A stretch of 64,000 bases of DNA from Bradyrhizobium zhanjiangense (GCF_004114935.1 NZ_CP022221.1:3803001-3867000); one strand, 5' to 3'. Positions 16,615 to 25,209 are shown, counted from the stretch's first letter. The notes: a model not told the origin generated them from the letters alone. Translations and numbers: made by a program.

Positions 16615-17013
16615 TCACGCCGCCACCGCACTCGCGCTCCTTCGCAGCCCCACATATTGCAGCTCGGCGAACACGCCGGTCGCAATCGCCTGCGCCACGA
16701 CCATAAGCTCGCCCGCGAGATTCGGCGACACCGCGCTCGAAAGCAGCAGCGCGATGCTGCCGGCTGTCCAGGCCGCGTTACCGATCACGACCAGCAGCAC
16801 CAGCGCCTTGGATACGGATGCACGCGCGGCGAGCCAGCCGACCAGCGCGCTGTAGGCGATCAGGAACAGGCCGGTCTCACGCAGCAGCGCTTCCGGCAGG
16901 TTGAACAGCGAGGCGAACGCGCCTGCGCCGAAGGTGAAGCCGAGCGCGGCGACGCTGCTGAAGAGGGCATCGGCGAGCAGTGCACGGCGCAGGAAAGTGG
17001 ATGCTTCGATCAT
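16615..17013 (-). CDS. Small integral membrane protein
   Basis: The 132-residue product has four hydrophobic helices (about 10-33, 45-62, 70-92 and 100-120). It starts [26 protein letters not shown] is placed about eight bases upstream of the ATG at 17013. It follows the gene at 17045-17275 with a 31-bp gap and is probably in one operon with it, divergent from the XRE regulator at 17377. No function is recognised. Confidence 0.7.
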   Translation of the reverse strand: MIEASTFLRRALLADALFSSVAALGFTFGAGAFASLFNLPEALLRETGLFLIAYSALVGWLAARASVSKALVLLVVIGNAAWTAGSIALLLSSAVSPNLAGELMVVAQAIATGVFAELQYVGLRRSASAVAA

Positions 17014-17044
17014 CGTGGTTCTCCTTGGTTGAGGTCGGGGGAAA

Positions 17045-17275
17045 TCACCGCAATCCGCGCCACCAAGCGCGGACAATGCGGGCGAGGCGGAACGGGCACA
17101 GGCTCCTGCCGACGCCGTGCTCGAAAGCGATGACCTGCGCGACGACATAGTCGCCGGTCGAATGCACCAGCGGCTCCGGCATGTTGAGGCTGCGCGCCAG
17201 CATCCGGGTTGCGAAGGCCATGGCCCAGGGCAAGACGTGTTCTGCGATGGTCCGGTAGAGCAGCAGCGCGATCAT
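17045..17275 (-). CDS. Small hypothetical protein, first gene of an operon divergent from an XRE regulator
   Basis: The product is 76 residues, MIALLLYRTIAEHVLPWAMA onward, amphipathic rather than clearly transmembrane, with a basic C-terminus (LARIVRAWWRGLR). The ATG at 17275 is preferred because GGAG stands six bases upstream; an ATG two codons earlier would be too close to it. The shared 100-bp upstream region contains the palindrome ATTACC-N5-GGTAAT. I recognise no family. Confidence 0.6.
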   Translation of the reverse strand: MIALLLYRTIAEHVLPWAMAFATRMLARSLNMPEPLVHSTGDYVVAQVIAFEHGVGRSLCPFRLARIVRAWWRGLR

Positions 17276-17324
17276 GGTCATCTCCTGTTTCGACCGAGGA
17301 TGCGCACGTCCGCGCGCCAATTCG

Positions 17325-17341
17325 ATTACCTCGCGGGTAAT
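17325..17341. promoter_or_regulatory. Candidate operator for the XRE regulator
   Basis: ATTACCTCGCGGGTAAT is a perfect 6-bp inverted repeat with a 5-bp spacer in the 101-bp divergent intergenic region, 36 bp before the regulator start codon. Assignment to the regulator is inferred from position. Confidence 0.45.
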
Positions 17342-17376
17342 GGAAGGGCCGAAATCGGCGTGCTAGGTTTTCGATC

Positions 17377-18198
17377 ATGAACGCACATGCATCCACGGCA
17401 CGCGCCGAACACAGCCAGCCGGTCCATATCGGCGACCATTTGCGCGAATGGCGGCAGCGCCGTCGCATGAGCCAGCTCGATCTCGCCGGCGAGGCCGAGG
17501 TCTCGGCGCGGCACTTGAGCTTCGTCGAGACCGGCCGCGCAGCGCCCTCGCGCGACATGGTGCTCAGGCTCGCCGAGCGTCTCGACGTGCCCTTGCGTGA
17601 ACGCAACGTGCTGCTGGTCGCGGCCGGCTATGCGCCGGCCTTCCCGCAGCGCACCCTGGAGGATCCTGCCTTGAAATCAGCGCGCCAGGCGATCGACCTC
17701 GTTCTCAAGGCGCATGAGCCCAATCCGGCCGTGGCGGTGGACCGGCATTGGAACCTGGTGTCGGCCAATCGCATGGTGGCGCCGCTGCTCGACGGCATCC
17801 CGCAGCGCCTGCTCGGCCAGCCCTTCAACGTGCTGCGGCTCGCGTTCCATCCGGAGGCGCTGGCGCCGCGCACGGTCAATCTCGCGGAATGGTGCGGGCA
17901 TCTGCTCGAGCGGCTGCACCGGCAATGCGAGGCGACGGCCGACCCTGAGTTGATCAAGCTCTACAATGATCTGAAGAGCTACCCCATCCCGGCGCGCGCG
18001 GCGCCGCTGTCGAGCGACAATGTCGCAATTCCCTTCAAGCTGCGCCACCAGGGCGAGATCCTGAGCTTCTTCTCCACCACCATGGTGTTCGGCACGCCCG
18101 TCGACATCACATTGTCGGAGCTGGCGCTGGAGACCTTCTTCCCGGCGGACGAGCGCACCGCCGAACGGCTGAAGCAGATGGCGGCTAGCCTTTCCTAG
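17377..18198 (+). CDS. XRE-family regulator with MmyB-like ligand-binding domain
   Basis: The 273-residue protein has an N-terminal Cro/CI-type helix-turn-helix (about 20-75; MSQLDLAGEAEVSARHLSFV, ETGRAAPSRDMV). A C-terminal domain (about 105-270) follows, with AVDRHWNLVSANRM and LRLAFHPEALAPR, characteristic of MmyB-type regulators thought to bind a small hydrophobic ligand. It is divergent from two small membrane-associated genes, which it probably controls. The following gene (18239) is a paralogue with the same domain order. Confidence 0.9.
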   Translation: MNAHASTARAEHSQPVHIGDHLREWRQRRRMSQLDLAGEAEVSARHLSFVETGRAAPSRDMVLRLAERLDVPLRERNVLLVAAGYAPAFPQRTLEDPALKSARQAIDLVLKAHEPNPAVAVDRHWNLVSANRMVAPLLDGIPQRLLGQPFNVLRLAFHPEALAPRTVNLAEWCGHLLERLHRQCEATADPELIKLYNDLKSYPIPARAAPLSSDNVAIPFKLRHQGEILSFFSTTMVFGTPVDITLSELALETFFPADERTAERLKQMAASLS

Positions 18199-18238
18199 CG
18201 GCGTTTACAGGGCGCAGCTGCGCTCGCATAATCCGCAG

Positions 18239-19063
18239 ATGGACACACGTTCCTCCCGACCCTTGCGGCCGGCCAATCCGGTCGGGGATCTCCTGCGCGC
18301 CTGGCGCACACGCCGTGCGTTGAGCCAGGCGGAGCTGGCGTTCGAGGCCGGCATTTCGGTCAAGCATCTGAGCTATGTCGAGACCGGCAAGGCGGCTGCC
18401 AGCCGGGACATCCTGCTGCAACTCGCCTCCGCTCTCGATTTGTCGCTGCGTGACCGCAACGCGCTGCTCGAGGCCGGCGGTTTCGCGCGGCAATATGGCG
18501 AGCGAGATCTTGCGGCGCCGGAGCTTGCTGATGCGCGACGTGCCATCGATCTCCTGCTGCGGCGGCACGAGCCGTTCCCCGCGATCGTGACCGATCGGCG
18601 CTGGAACGTGAAGCAGGCCAATCGCGCCGCCTCACGCCTGATGACCATGCTGCTCGGGCCCGAGCGCATGCAGCGGCCGCTCAACCATATGCGCATGTTC
18701 CTTGCGCCAAACGAGCTCAGGCCGTTCGTCGAGAACTGGCCGGGCGTGGCGGCGGCACTGTTGTCGCGCGCGCGTCATGAAGCCATGGCCGCGCCGCTCG
18801 ATGAGGCCGTGCAATCGACCTGGCGCGAGTTGATGCGCTTGCCGGAGCTTCCTGCGCCTCAGTTCGAGGACTACGCCGTGCCGGGGCCGCTCTGCGAGGT
18901 GCGCCTGCGCAGGGGCGAAGTCGCAATCGGCCTGATCGGTGCGGTTCTGACGCTCGGCACGCCACAGGACGTGACGCTTCAGGAGCTCCGCGTCGAGATG
19001 TTCATGCCGGCGGATGCCGCGTCCGAGGCCACCCTGGTCACGCTTGCATCTCAGGACGCCTGA
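18239..19063 (+). CDS. Second XRE-family/MmyB-like regulator
   Basis: This 274-residue paralogue of the preceding gene has the same layout. Its helix-turn-helix (about 20-75) reads LSQAELAFEAGISVKHLSYV then ETGKAAASRDIL, and its ligand domain has VTDRRWNVKQANRA. It begins 40 bp after the stop of the first regulator, so the pair is likely a tandem duplication. The 3' end overlaps by 13 bp with the convergent thioesterase gene at 19051. The target is unknown. Confidence 0.88.
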   Translation: MDTRSSRPLRPANPVGDLLRAWRTRRALSQAELAFEAGISVKHLSYVETGKAAASRDILLQLASALDLSLRDRNALLEAGGFARQYGERDLAAPELADARRAIDLLLRRHEPFPAIVTDRRWNVKQANRAASRLMTMLLGPERMQRPLNHMRMFLAPNELRPFVENWPGVAAALLSRARHEAMAAPLDEAVQSTWRELMRLPELPAPQFEDYAVPGPLCEVRLRRGEVAIGLIGAVLTLGTPQDVTLQELRVEMFMPADAASEATLVTLASQDA

Positions 19064-19851
19064 GCTTGCACGGCGTCACGCCGCTCGAAGCTCATGGCCT
19101 GCATCACCTCGGCGAACGGACCGTTGCGGTCGCTCAACGTCGCCGTGGTGAGGCCCGCGCCATTGGCGCCGACGCGCGTGGCGGCACGGATCAGGATCCA
19201 TTCGCCCTCGGGCGGCCGAAAGAAATAGAGGCTGATCTCGGGATTGATGAAGGTCCAGTCGTGCATGTCGACGATCTGCGCGACGCCGCTGGAAAAATCC
19301 GCGGCCTGCACGGCCTGGAGCATCGGAGTGTTGGGCTCGCCTTCGACCAACGCCGCGTCGAGCCGCATCCAGGCGGCCGCGGGACCCGGCTTTTCCAGCG
19401 CACCCTCGATCAGCCGCACCGACACGTTCTGGAAATAGCGGCTCCATTTCTGCGCGAAGGCCGGCGGCGGACTGCCTGCCTCGGGTGCCTTGTCGAGCGT
19501 TGCGGGCCCGGCGAAAGGATCGGCCGGCGATTCTCCACTCTGCGCTGTCAGCAGCGCCGTGCAGCGGCCGATCTCGGTCTCGCCGTCCATTAGCCGCACC
19601 TGCGCGGTCTTGGCCTTGCGGCCGTCGCGCAGCAATTCGGCGATCGTCCTGAAGGCGCGCAGGCCCGCCGGTCGCCAGAGGTCGAAGGTCAGGCGCCGTA
19701 CCGCAAAGCCTGATTCGGTCGCGAACCGCTCGACTTCACGGGCCATGAGGGCGGTGGTGGCGCTACCCTGCAACATGTCCGGCGACCACGGACCGCCGGC
19801 ATGCTCGGTGGCCCGGAAATGATGACCTTCCGGCCTGAAAATGGCTGTCAT
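19051..19851 (-). CDS. Acyl-CoA thioesterase-like (double hotdog) protein
   Basis: The 266-residue product resembles TesB-like double-hotdog thioesterases that hydrolyse acyl-CoA. The first hotdog (about 1-120) contains GGPWSPDMLQGSATTALMAR and RLTFDLWRPA. The second (about 150-262) contains SGVAQIVDMHDWTFINPEIS, where the Asp and Thr/Asn positions resemble the TesB catalytic set, and SLYFFRPPEGEWI. The start at 19851 is preceded by GGGAGA. It overlaps the XRE gene convergently. The substrate chain length cannot be predicted. Confidence 0.82.
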   Translation of the reverse strand: MTAIFRPEGHHFRATEHAGGPWSPDMLQGSATTALMAREVERFATESGFAVRRLTFDLWRPAGLRAFRTIAELLRDGRKAKTAQVRLMDGETEIGRCTALLTAQSGESPADPFAGPATLDKAPEAGSPPPAFAQKWSRYFQNVSVRLIEGALEKPGPAAAWMRLDAALVEGEPNTPMLQAVQAADFSSGVAQIVDMHDWTFINPEISLYFFRPPEGEWILIRAATRVGANGAGLTTATLSDRNGPFAEVMQAMSFERRDAVQAQAS

Positions 19852-20017
19852 TGCAGTCTCCCGCTGGTCCGATCCTGGCCGCGAGTATCGGGGCGGGGCG
19901 CACCTTTCACAATAACCGCAGAGGTGAAGTCGTGAGCTATGCGGGACGGGCGCCTTGCGCGGCCCCGGGCTCGGCTTATCTTCCGACGGACCCGTAGAAT
20001 GCCCGAAGGAGGCGCCC

Positions 20018-20683
20018 ATGAGCACGCTGAAACCGCTCCAGATCGACGTCGTCTCCGACGTGGTGTGCCCTTGGTGCTATATCGGCAAGCACCGGATCGA
20101 GAGCGCGTTGGCGCTCGTGCCCGATGTTCCGGTCAAGCTCAATTTTCGCCCGTTCTTCCTCAATCCCTGGGTGCCGCGCGAGGGCATCAGCCGTGAGGAT
20201 TATCTCACTAAGAAATTCGGCTCGGTCGAGGCCTACAAGGGCATTGCCGGGCGGGTCGTCGCAGCTGCGAGCGAGGAGGGCCTCGTCTACCGGCCCGAGA
20301 TGGTGGCGCGTCAGCCCAACACGACCGACTGCCATCGCCTGATCCTCTGGGCCGAGGCAATCGGCAAGGCGCCCGAGATGAAGCAGCGCCTGATGGAGCT
20401 CTATTTCCGCGACGGCGGCGATCTCACCGACGTGAACGTGCTGGCGCAGGCAGCCGCTGACATCGGTCTCGACGCCGACGATGTGCGCAAGCGCCTTGCC
20501 ACCGACGAGGACGTCGCGCGCGTTTCGGCGGACGCGCAGGAGGCCGCCGAGAAAGGCATCTCCGGCGTGCCGACCTATGTGTTCGCACAGAAATACGCCG
20601 TCTCCGGCGCGCAGGATCCCAACTTGCTCGCCCGCGCGATCCGCCAGGTCTCGGCGGAGATCAACGCGCAGGCGGCGGAGTAG
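20018..20683 (+). CDS. DsbA-family (FrnE-like) oxidoreductase
   Basis: The 221-residue protein has a thioredoxin fold with a helical insertion. It carries the redox motif CPWC (Cys17 and Cys20, in DVVCPWCYIGK) and the late cis-Pro region GVPTYVF. It lacks a signal peptide and is therefore a cytosolic member of the DsbA/HCCA-isomerase group like FrnE of Deinococcus, which has been linked to oxidative-stress tolerance. The start is backed by GAAGGAGG nine bases upstream. The C-terminus overlaps by 23 bp with the convergent gene at 20661. Confidence 0.9.
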   Translation: MSTLKPLQIDVVSDVVCPWCYIGKHRIESALALVPDVPVKLNFRPFFLNPWVPREGISREDYLTKKFGSVEAYKGIAGRVVAAASEEGLVYRPEMVARQPNTTDCHRLILWAEAIGKAPEMKQRLMELYFRDGGDLTDVNVLAQAAADIGLDADDVRKRLATDEDVARVSADAQEAAEKGISGVPTYVFAQKYAVSGAQDPNLLARAIRQVSAEINAQAAE

Positions 20684-21851
20684 CTTTCCCTTTGCGGAGC
20701 CGATGGACCACGCGTCGCGCGGCCTGATGCGCGACGTTGAGCCCGGTCAGCGCAGCATGAATGAGCGCGACGGCCGGATCCTTCCGCCGCAGCGGGATCA
20801 GCACGTCACCGATTGCGAAGCGTCCTCGCCAGATCGGATTGATCATGGGGTGATCGGCGCACGCCATGGAATCCGCGCTGGCGATGGCGGGATCGGCGCA
20901 GAGATGGCGGGTGAGGTCGAGCGTGAGCTGCACGCCGGGCGAATATTTCGCAAAGCGCTCGTCGATGCCGAGCTTGAAGAAGAAGGCGCGGTCCTGATGG
21001 CGCAGCACAATGCCGGCGGCGACCGGTATCGTTCCAGCGCGTAGCGTGATGATCTCGCATTGCGCGGTTTCCGCCAGCGTCGCGACGGCGCGGCGGATGA
21101 AGCTCGCATCGCCCGCATGCTGGATCAGCGCGGTGCCGCGCTCGCCCTTCCAGCCGCTGGCCTCGAGTTGCAGGAACGTTTCGAGCGCCGGTCCGATCTC
21201 GTTGCGCTCTCGCGCGACCTCGAACGCGACGGGGCCGGTTTCTTCGAGCCGATGGCGCTGGCGCCGCAGCTCCTTGAGCTTCCTGGCACCGAGTGCCTCG
21301 CGCAAGAGCGTCTCGCCGTCATGCGTCGCATCGAGGCTGGCGCGGATGTAGGAGCTGAGCAGGCGCGGCTTCAGGCCATCACGATTCAGAACCTGATTGA
21401 GAGCGGTCATCGCAGCGCCGTCGAGCGCGACGTCATTCAGCACGAGCGCATGGGCTCCGGCCTCGCGCGCCTGCTGCAACAGACGCGTGGCGGCCTCGAT
21501 TGGGGCGTCACGGTCGATCAGCGGGCTGCACAGCGTGCCATAGGGATGCGCGCTCACCAGCGCGGGCAGGGGAATTTTCCAGGCGCGCCAGAGCGAGATC
21601 ACCGGCATCAGCCCGATCAGTCGCGTCGAAGATGCGTCGAGTGCGGCAAGCGCTGAGGCCTCGGTGCGGCCGCGCGCGGTCGCGCTGACGGCAAGCTCCC
21701 AGCCCGGCAGGTAATAGCCGTTCGGTTCGATCGTGCGTTGCGCGAGCGCACGCCATTGACCGGGGTCGATGGAGGTGAGCGGAACGCGCGCGCGTGCGGC
21801 ATCCCATGTCGATGCCGGATTGATCGCTGTCTCCTGCGCGATGTCGACCAC
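20661..21851 (-). CDS. GNAT-like acyltransferase (BioF2/CelD-type domain)
   Basis: The 396-residue protein resembles the acetyltransferase_6 (BioF2-like/CelD) family, GNAT-fold enzymes often involved in exopolysaccharide or cell-surface modification. Visible signs are the central ARKLKELRRQRHRLEETG segment and LQLEASGWKGERGTAL. The acyl-CoA-binding-like strand follows, with AAGIVLRHQDRAFFFKLGID and then FAKYSPGVQLTLDL. It has no signal peptide. It is encoded alone; the neighbours give no pathway. The surface-modification role is a family-level guess. Confidence 0.83.
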   Translation of the reverse strand: MVDIAQETAINPASTWDAARARVPLTSIDPGQWRALAQRTIEPNGYYLPGWELAVSATARGRTEASALAALDASSTRLIGLMPVISLWRAWKIPLPALVSAHPYGTLCSPLIDRDAPIEAATRLLQQAREAGAHALVLNDVALDGAAMTALNQVLNRDGLKPRLLSSYIRASLDATHDGETLLREALGARKLKELRRQRHRLEETGPVAFEVARERNEIGPALETFLQLEASGWKGERGTALIQHAGDASFIRRAVATLAETAQCEIITLRAGTIPVAAGIVLRHQDRAFFFKLGIDERFAKYSPGVQLTLDLTRHLCADPAIASADSMACADHPMINPIWRGRFAIGDVLIPLRRKDPAVALIHAALTGLNVAHQAARRVVHRLRKGKATPPPAR

Positions 21852-22015
21852 GTCCAGTCGTCCCCGTTCACGCGGTCCAAGGCCGCGTTACGGCGATGCT
21901 TAGCGCAAAGATTGGAAAATACCGTTGGGACGCTGCCTCAATTCGAGCGGTAGCGTTAACGTCTCGTTGAGCATCTGAGCGGTGGCGAGCCGTCGGGTGC
22001 GTTGCCGGAGGCTTG

Positions 22016-23455
22016 CTACTGGTCACCCGGGACGAAATGGTCGCGGGCGCTTGCCCGTCCGCCCCCGGCGGTGTCCGAGATCGTGATGTCGATGTCGCGG
22101 GACGTCTGTGGCAAATGTGCCGGGCCGACCTGCACGGATAAGCGCACCTCCCGGGTTTGATCCTGGCCGACCGCGACGACCGGCTTGCCGTCCGGCCCGG
22201 CCTCGATGCCGGCGACGCGGCTGGTCGCGCCGGGCAGTCCGGAGATCTCGAGCACAAACGATCGTTCTGCGCCCTTGTTGAGGATGCGCACGATATAGTC
22301 GTTGCGCACCCCGCCATCCGAGAGCTGGACGAAGAGGGGATTGCGCTCGTGCAGCACGTTGACGTCCATGGTCGCGCGCGTCGCGAGTGCGTAGAGCATG
22401 ATGCTGCCGACGATTGCGATTGCTGCCGCGTAGATCAGCGTGCGCGGGCGGATGATGCGATAGATCGGCGGCTTGCCGTCGCGCCGGCGCTGCATGTTGA
22501 TGTCGGTGTCGTAGCCGATCAGGCCGGCGGGCCGACCGATCTCGCGCATGATGTTGTCGCAGGCATCGATGCACAGGCCGCACTGGATGCAGCCGAGCTG
22601 GATTCCGTGGCGGATATCCACGCCTGTCGGGCAGACATTGATGCACTGGTGGCAGTCGACACAGTCGCCGGCGACGTCGCCATGGGCGCGGGCGACTTCC
22701 GCCTTCTTCACCGACATGCGCGGCTCGCCGCGGTCGCGGCGATAGGTGACGTTCAGCGCCCATTCGTCGGTTAGCGCCGCCTGGATGCGGGGCCACGGGC
22801 ACATGTAGATGCACATCTGCTCGCGAGCATGGCCTGCGAAGACATAGGTTGTGGCAGTCAGGATGCCGATCCAGAGATAGGCGATGAATGGCGCCTGGAA
22901 CGTCGCGAGCTCCTTCACCAGCGTCGGCGCATCGGCGAAATAGAGCACCCAGGCGCCGCCGGTCCACCAGGCGATCATGATCCAGAGGAAGTGCTTCAGG
23001 GCAACTTTTCGGATGTGATCGAATGTCCAGCCGCGCTTGTCGCCCTGCATGCGCTCGCGCCGGTCGCCCTCGATCCAGCGCTCCACTGCGTAGAACAAGT
23101 CGGTCCACACCGTCTGCGGACACATGTAGCCGCACCACAGCCGGCCTGCGACCGCGTTCATCAGGAACAGCGTCATCGCCGCGATGATCAGCAGACCGGT
23201 GAAATAGTAGACTTCCTGCGGCCACAGCTCGATGAAGAAAAAATAGAAGCGGCGATGCGGGAAGTCGATCAGCACGGCCTGATCCGGCAGGCCGGGGCCG
23301 CGATTCCAGCGTACGAACGGCAGCAGATAATAGGTGCCGAGCGTGACGCAGAGGATCGCCCATTTAATGCGGCGGAAGGGCCCGCGAACCGACTGCGGAT
23401 AGACCTTCTTGCGCTTCTCGTAGAGAGGTCCCTCGATGAAAGTATCGTCGGTCAT
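22016..23455 (-). CDS. ccoG: Cytochrome oxidase accessory protein CcoG/FixG-type
   Basis: The 479-residue membrane protein matches CcoG (rhizobial FixG/RdxA), which in Rhodobacter acts as a Cu(II) reductase supplying copper to cbb3-type oxidase assembly. Membrane helices lie in the first 220 residues, with the Cys motifs GYMCPQTVWTD and YMCPWPRIQAAL. Two [4Fe-4S] clusters follow (CVDCHQCINVCPTG and GCIQCGLCIDACD). A further helix (about 345-365) and a periplasmic Ig-like C-terminus complete it. Unusually it is not next to ccoNOQP or ccoHIS here. It lies 32 bp downstream of, and in line with, a BigR-like repressor gene, so co-transcription is likely. Confidence 0.92.
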   Translation of the reverse strand: MTDDTFIEGPLYEKRKKVYPQSVRGPFRRIKWAILCVTLGTYYLLPFVRWNRGPGLPDQAVLIDFPHRRFYFFFIELWPQEVYYFTGLLIIAAMTLFLMNAVAGRLWCGYMCPQTVWTDLFYAVERWIEGDRRERMQGDKRGWTFDHIRKVALKHFLWIMIAWWTGGAWVLYFADAPTLVKELATFQAPFIAYLWIGILTATTYVFAGHAREQMCIYMCPWPRIQAALTDEWALNVTYRRDRGEPRMSVKKAEVARAHGDVAGDCVDCHQCINVCPTGVDIRHGIQLGCIQCGLCIDACDNIMREIGRPAGLIGYDTDINMQRRRDGKPPIYRIIRPRTLIYAAAIAIVGSIMLYALATRATMDVNVLHERNPLFVQLSDGGVRNDYIVRILNKGAERSFVLEISGLPGATSRVAGIEAGPDGKPVVAVGQDQTREVRLSVQVGPAHLPQTSRDIDITISDTAGGGRASARDHFVPGDQ

Positions 23456-23487
23456 GCCGCGCTCCCGGCGTTATTGCCAGCGAAGAT

Positions 23488-23817
23488 CTATTCCGGTGCG
23501 CAGAAGAGGCGGTACAGAGTCTCCAGCACCGAGCGGACCTCCTGGCTCGCGATGCTGTAGTATATCGTCTGACCCTCCCGTCTGGGTTTGACCAGGCTCA
23601 ATGCACGCATCTTTCCGAGATGCTGGGATAGTGCCGCCGACGACAGGCCCGCGATGTCGGCGAGCTCGCCGACGGACTTTTCGCCATCCAGCATGTTGCA
23701 GAGAACCAGGAGCCGTTTTGGGTTACCCATGGCGGCGAGGAGGCGGGAGGCCTCCTCGGCCTTCTCCTCCAGAGCGAGCAATTCTTGATTCCGGGGCTTG
23801 CGCTTCATGGAGGCCAT
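23488..23817 (-). CDS. ArsR-family regulator of the BigR/SqrR (persulfide-sensing) type
   Basis: The 109-residue winged-helix repressor keeps Cys40 (LLVLCNMLDGEKSVGELA) and Cys106 (LYRLFCAPE), the pair that in BigR, SqrR and YgaV forms a di- or tetrasulfide with reactive sulfur species and releases DNA. The recognition helix region is LSSAALSQHLGKMRAL. Divergent half-size YeeE/YedE genes are classic BigR-regulon members, which supports the assignment. The first ATG at 23817 has no Shine-Dalgarno; MKRKPRN (23808) is the alternative start. Upstream is a very AT-rich palindrome. Confidence 0.87.
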   Translation of the reverse strand: MASMKRKPRNQELLALEEKAEEASRLLAAMGNPKRLLVLCNMLDGEKSVGELADIAGLSSAALSQHLGKMRALSLVKPRREGQTIYYSIASQEVRSVLETLYRLFCAPE

Positions 23818-23856
23818 ATATATTAGTATATTCGAAAATAAGAAATAACTAAATCG
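23816..23856. promoter_or_regulatory. AT-rich divergent promoter/operator region of the BigR-like locus
   Basis: About 40 bp are almost entirely A/T in an otherwise GC-rich region, with ATATA-TTAG-TATAT inverted arms at 23818-23831. The stretch lies between the divergent bigR-like and YeeE genes. It is the natural place for the repressor to bind; the exact site is inferred. Confidence 0.55.
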
Positions 23857-23901
23857 TTTGTGCGAGGGTTCCTGAAGGTGCTCTCGCTGCGGAGGGTTCT
23901 G

Positions 23902-24330
23902 ATGGTTTCGACATCATTTACGCCGATCGCCTCCCTCGTCGGCGGTGCACTGATCGGGTTGTCCGCCGTTCTGCTGATGTGGGCGAACGGACGCATCGCC
24001 GGCGTGAGCGGCATCGCGGCACGGCTGTTTCCGCCTTACGAGGACGGCGAGTTCGCTGGCCGGCTCGCCTTCGTCGCCGGTCTCGTCGCCGCACCCATGC
24101 TGGTCCTGTTTGTCACCGGAAGTCTTCCGGCGCAGACGATCGCGGCCGGGCCGGCCGTTTTGATCGTCGGCGGGTTGCTTACCGGTTTCGGTTCAGTGTG
24201 GGGCAGTGGCTGCACCTCCGGCCATGGCGTCTGCGGCCTGTCGCGGCTCTCGGCGCGCTCACTGGTTGCGACCATCACCTTCATGGCGACCGGCGTTGCG
24301 ACAGTCTTCGTGATGCGGCACTGGAGCTGA
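23902..24330 (+). CDS. YeeE/YedE family half-transporter, first subunit
   Basis: The 142-residue product has four hydrophobic helices. It carries the family Cys motif GSGCTSGHGVCGLSRLS, conserved in YeeE/YedE (DUF395) thiosulfate/sulfur-compound importers. Full-length members have two such halves; here the halves are separate genes (next at 24336). The ATG at 23902 is chosen for its GGAGG seven bases upstream. In known BigR operons equivalent genes help move sulfur species out of or into the cytoplasm. Confidence 0.9.
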   Translation: MVSTSFTPIASLVGGALIGLSAVLLMWANGRIAGVSGIAARLFPPYEDGEFAGRLAFVAGLVAAPMLVLFVTGSLPAQTIAAGPAVLIVGGLLTGFGSVWGSGCTSGHGVCGLSRLSARSLVATITFMATGVATVFVMRHWS

Positions 24331-24335
24331 CGCCG

Positions 24336-24803
24336 ATGGCTATCCTGGTTCAATTCGTCGTCGGCCTGATCTTCGGTCTCGGCCTCATCGTGTCCGGCAT
24401 GTCGAACCCGGCCAAGGTTCTGAACTTCCTCGACATCGGCGGCATTTCGGCGGGAACGTGGGATGCGAGCCTTGCCTTCGTGATGGCCGGTGCGATCGCG
24501 GTGACCTTCATCGGCTTCAACCGCGTCCTGAGGCGTGCGCGTCCGTTCTTCGCTGAACGGTTTTATCTTCCCACGCGAAGGGACATCGATCCCAGGATCA
24601 TCGCAGGTCCCGCGATCTTCGGCATCGGCTGGGGACTGGCAGGCTTCTGTCCGGGACCGGCGCTGACCGCGCTCGGTTTTGGATCGGTGTCCGCCGTGAT
24701 CTTTGTCGCGGCGATGAGTGCCGGCATGGTGCTGGCGCGCTTCATCGCCCGCTTGCCGTCGCTGACGCGCTTCGTCACGCCTGCCGATCCGCTCGAAACC
24801 TGA
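24336..24803 (+). CDS. YeeE/YedE family half-transporter, second subunit (DUF6691 type)
   Basis: The 155-residue membrane protein with about four helices is the second half of a split YeeE/YedE transporter. Its signatures are VSGMSNPAKVLNFLDIGG and the Cys motif GWGLAGFCPGPALTALGFG. It starts five bases after the stop of the first subunit, so the two are translationally coupled and probably form one complex. Its location next to a BigR-like gene points to transport of thiosulfate or related sulfur species. Confidence 0.9.
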   Translation: MAILVQFVVGLIFGLGLIVSGMSNPAKVLNFLDIGGISAGTWDASLAFVMAGAIAVTFIGFNRVLRRARPFFAERFYLPTRRDIDPRIIAGPAIFGIGWGLAGFCPGPALTALGFGSVSAVIFVAAMSAGMVLARFIARLPSLTRFVTPADPLET

Positions 24804-24823
24804 AGTAACCCGGAGTGTAAATC

Positions 24824-25180
24824 ATGGACAAGAATTATCCCGAGATCACCCGGCAAATCTCGGCCAACATGCGCAAGCTCCGGAGCGACATTCCCGAGAC
24901 CATGAAGGGATTTGCCGCACTCGCTCAGGCGGCCACGCACGACGGCGCGCTCGACAAGAAGACGAAGGAGCTGATCGCGCTGGCGCTTGGCGTCACTGCG
25001 CATTGCGACGGCTGCATTGGCTTTCACGCCGAAGCGCTCGTCAAGCTCGGCGCGACGCGTCAGGAGGTCGAGGAGACGCTCGGCATGGCGGTCTATATGG
25101 GCGGCGGCCCGTCGCTGATGTACGCTGCGGACGCGATCGCGGCCTACGAGCAGTTTCAGCAGCAATCGGTTGTTGCCTAG
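24824..25180 (+). CDS. AhpD-like carboxymuconolactone decarboxylase family protein
   Basis: The 118-residue all-helical protein has the redox motif CDGC (Cys61 and Cys64) followed by His68 (CIGFHAEALVKLG), the AhpD-type catalytic triad used for disulfide or peroxide reduction. It is encoded 20 bp after the YeeE pair and probably belongs to the same transcript. A role in reducing persulfides or sulfur-stress disulfides fits the context but is inference. Length and LGMAVYMGGGP motif are normal for the small family members. Confidence 0.9.
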   Translation: MDKNYPEITRQISANMRKLRSDIPETMKGFAALAQAATHDGALDKKTKELIALALGVTAHCDGCIGFHAEALVKLGATRQEVEETLGMAVYMGGGPSLMYAADAIAAYEQFQQQSVVA

Positions 25181-25209
25181 TTGCGGTCATTCGATACGTT
25201 CATGCGAAC

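Noticed and set aside
17045..17275. Toxin-antitoxin reading of the small gene beside an XRE regulator.
   Set aside because: The XRE protein is a full MmyB-type regulator with ligand domain, not a short antitoxin, and the small proteins lack toxin motifs.
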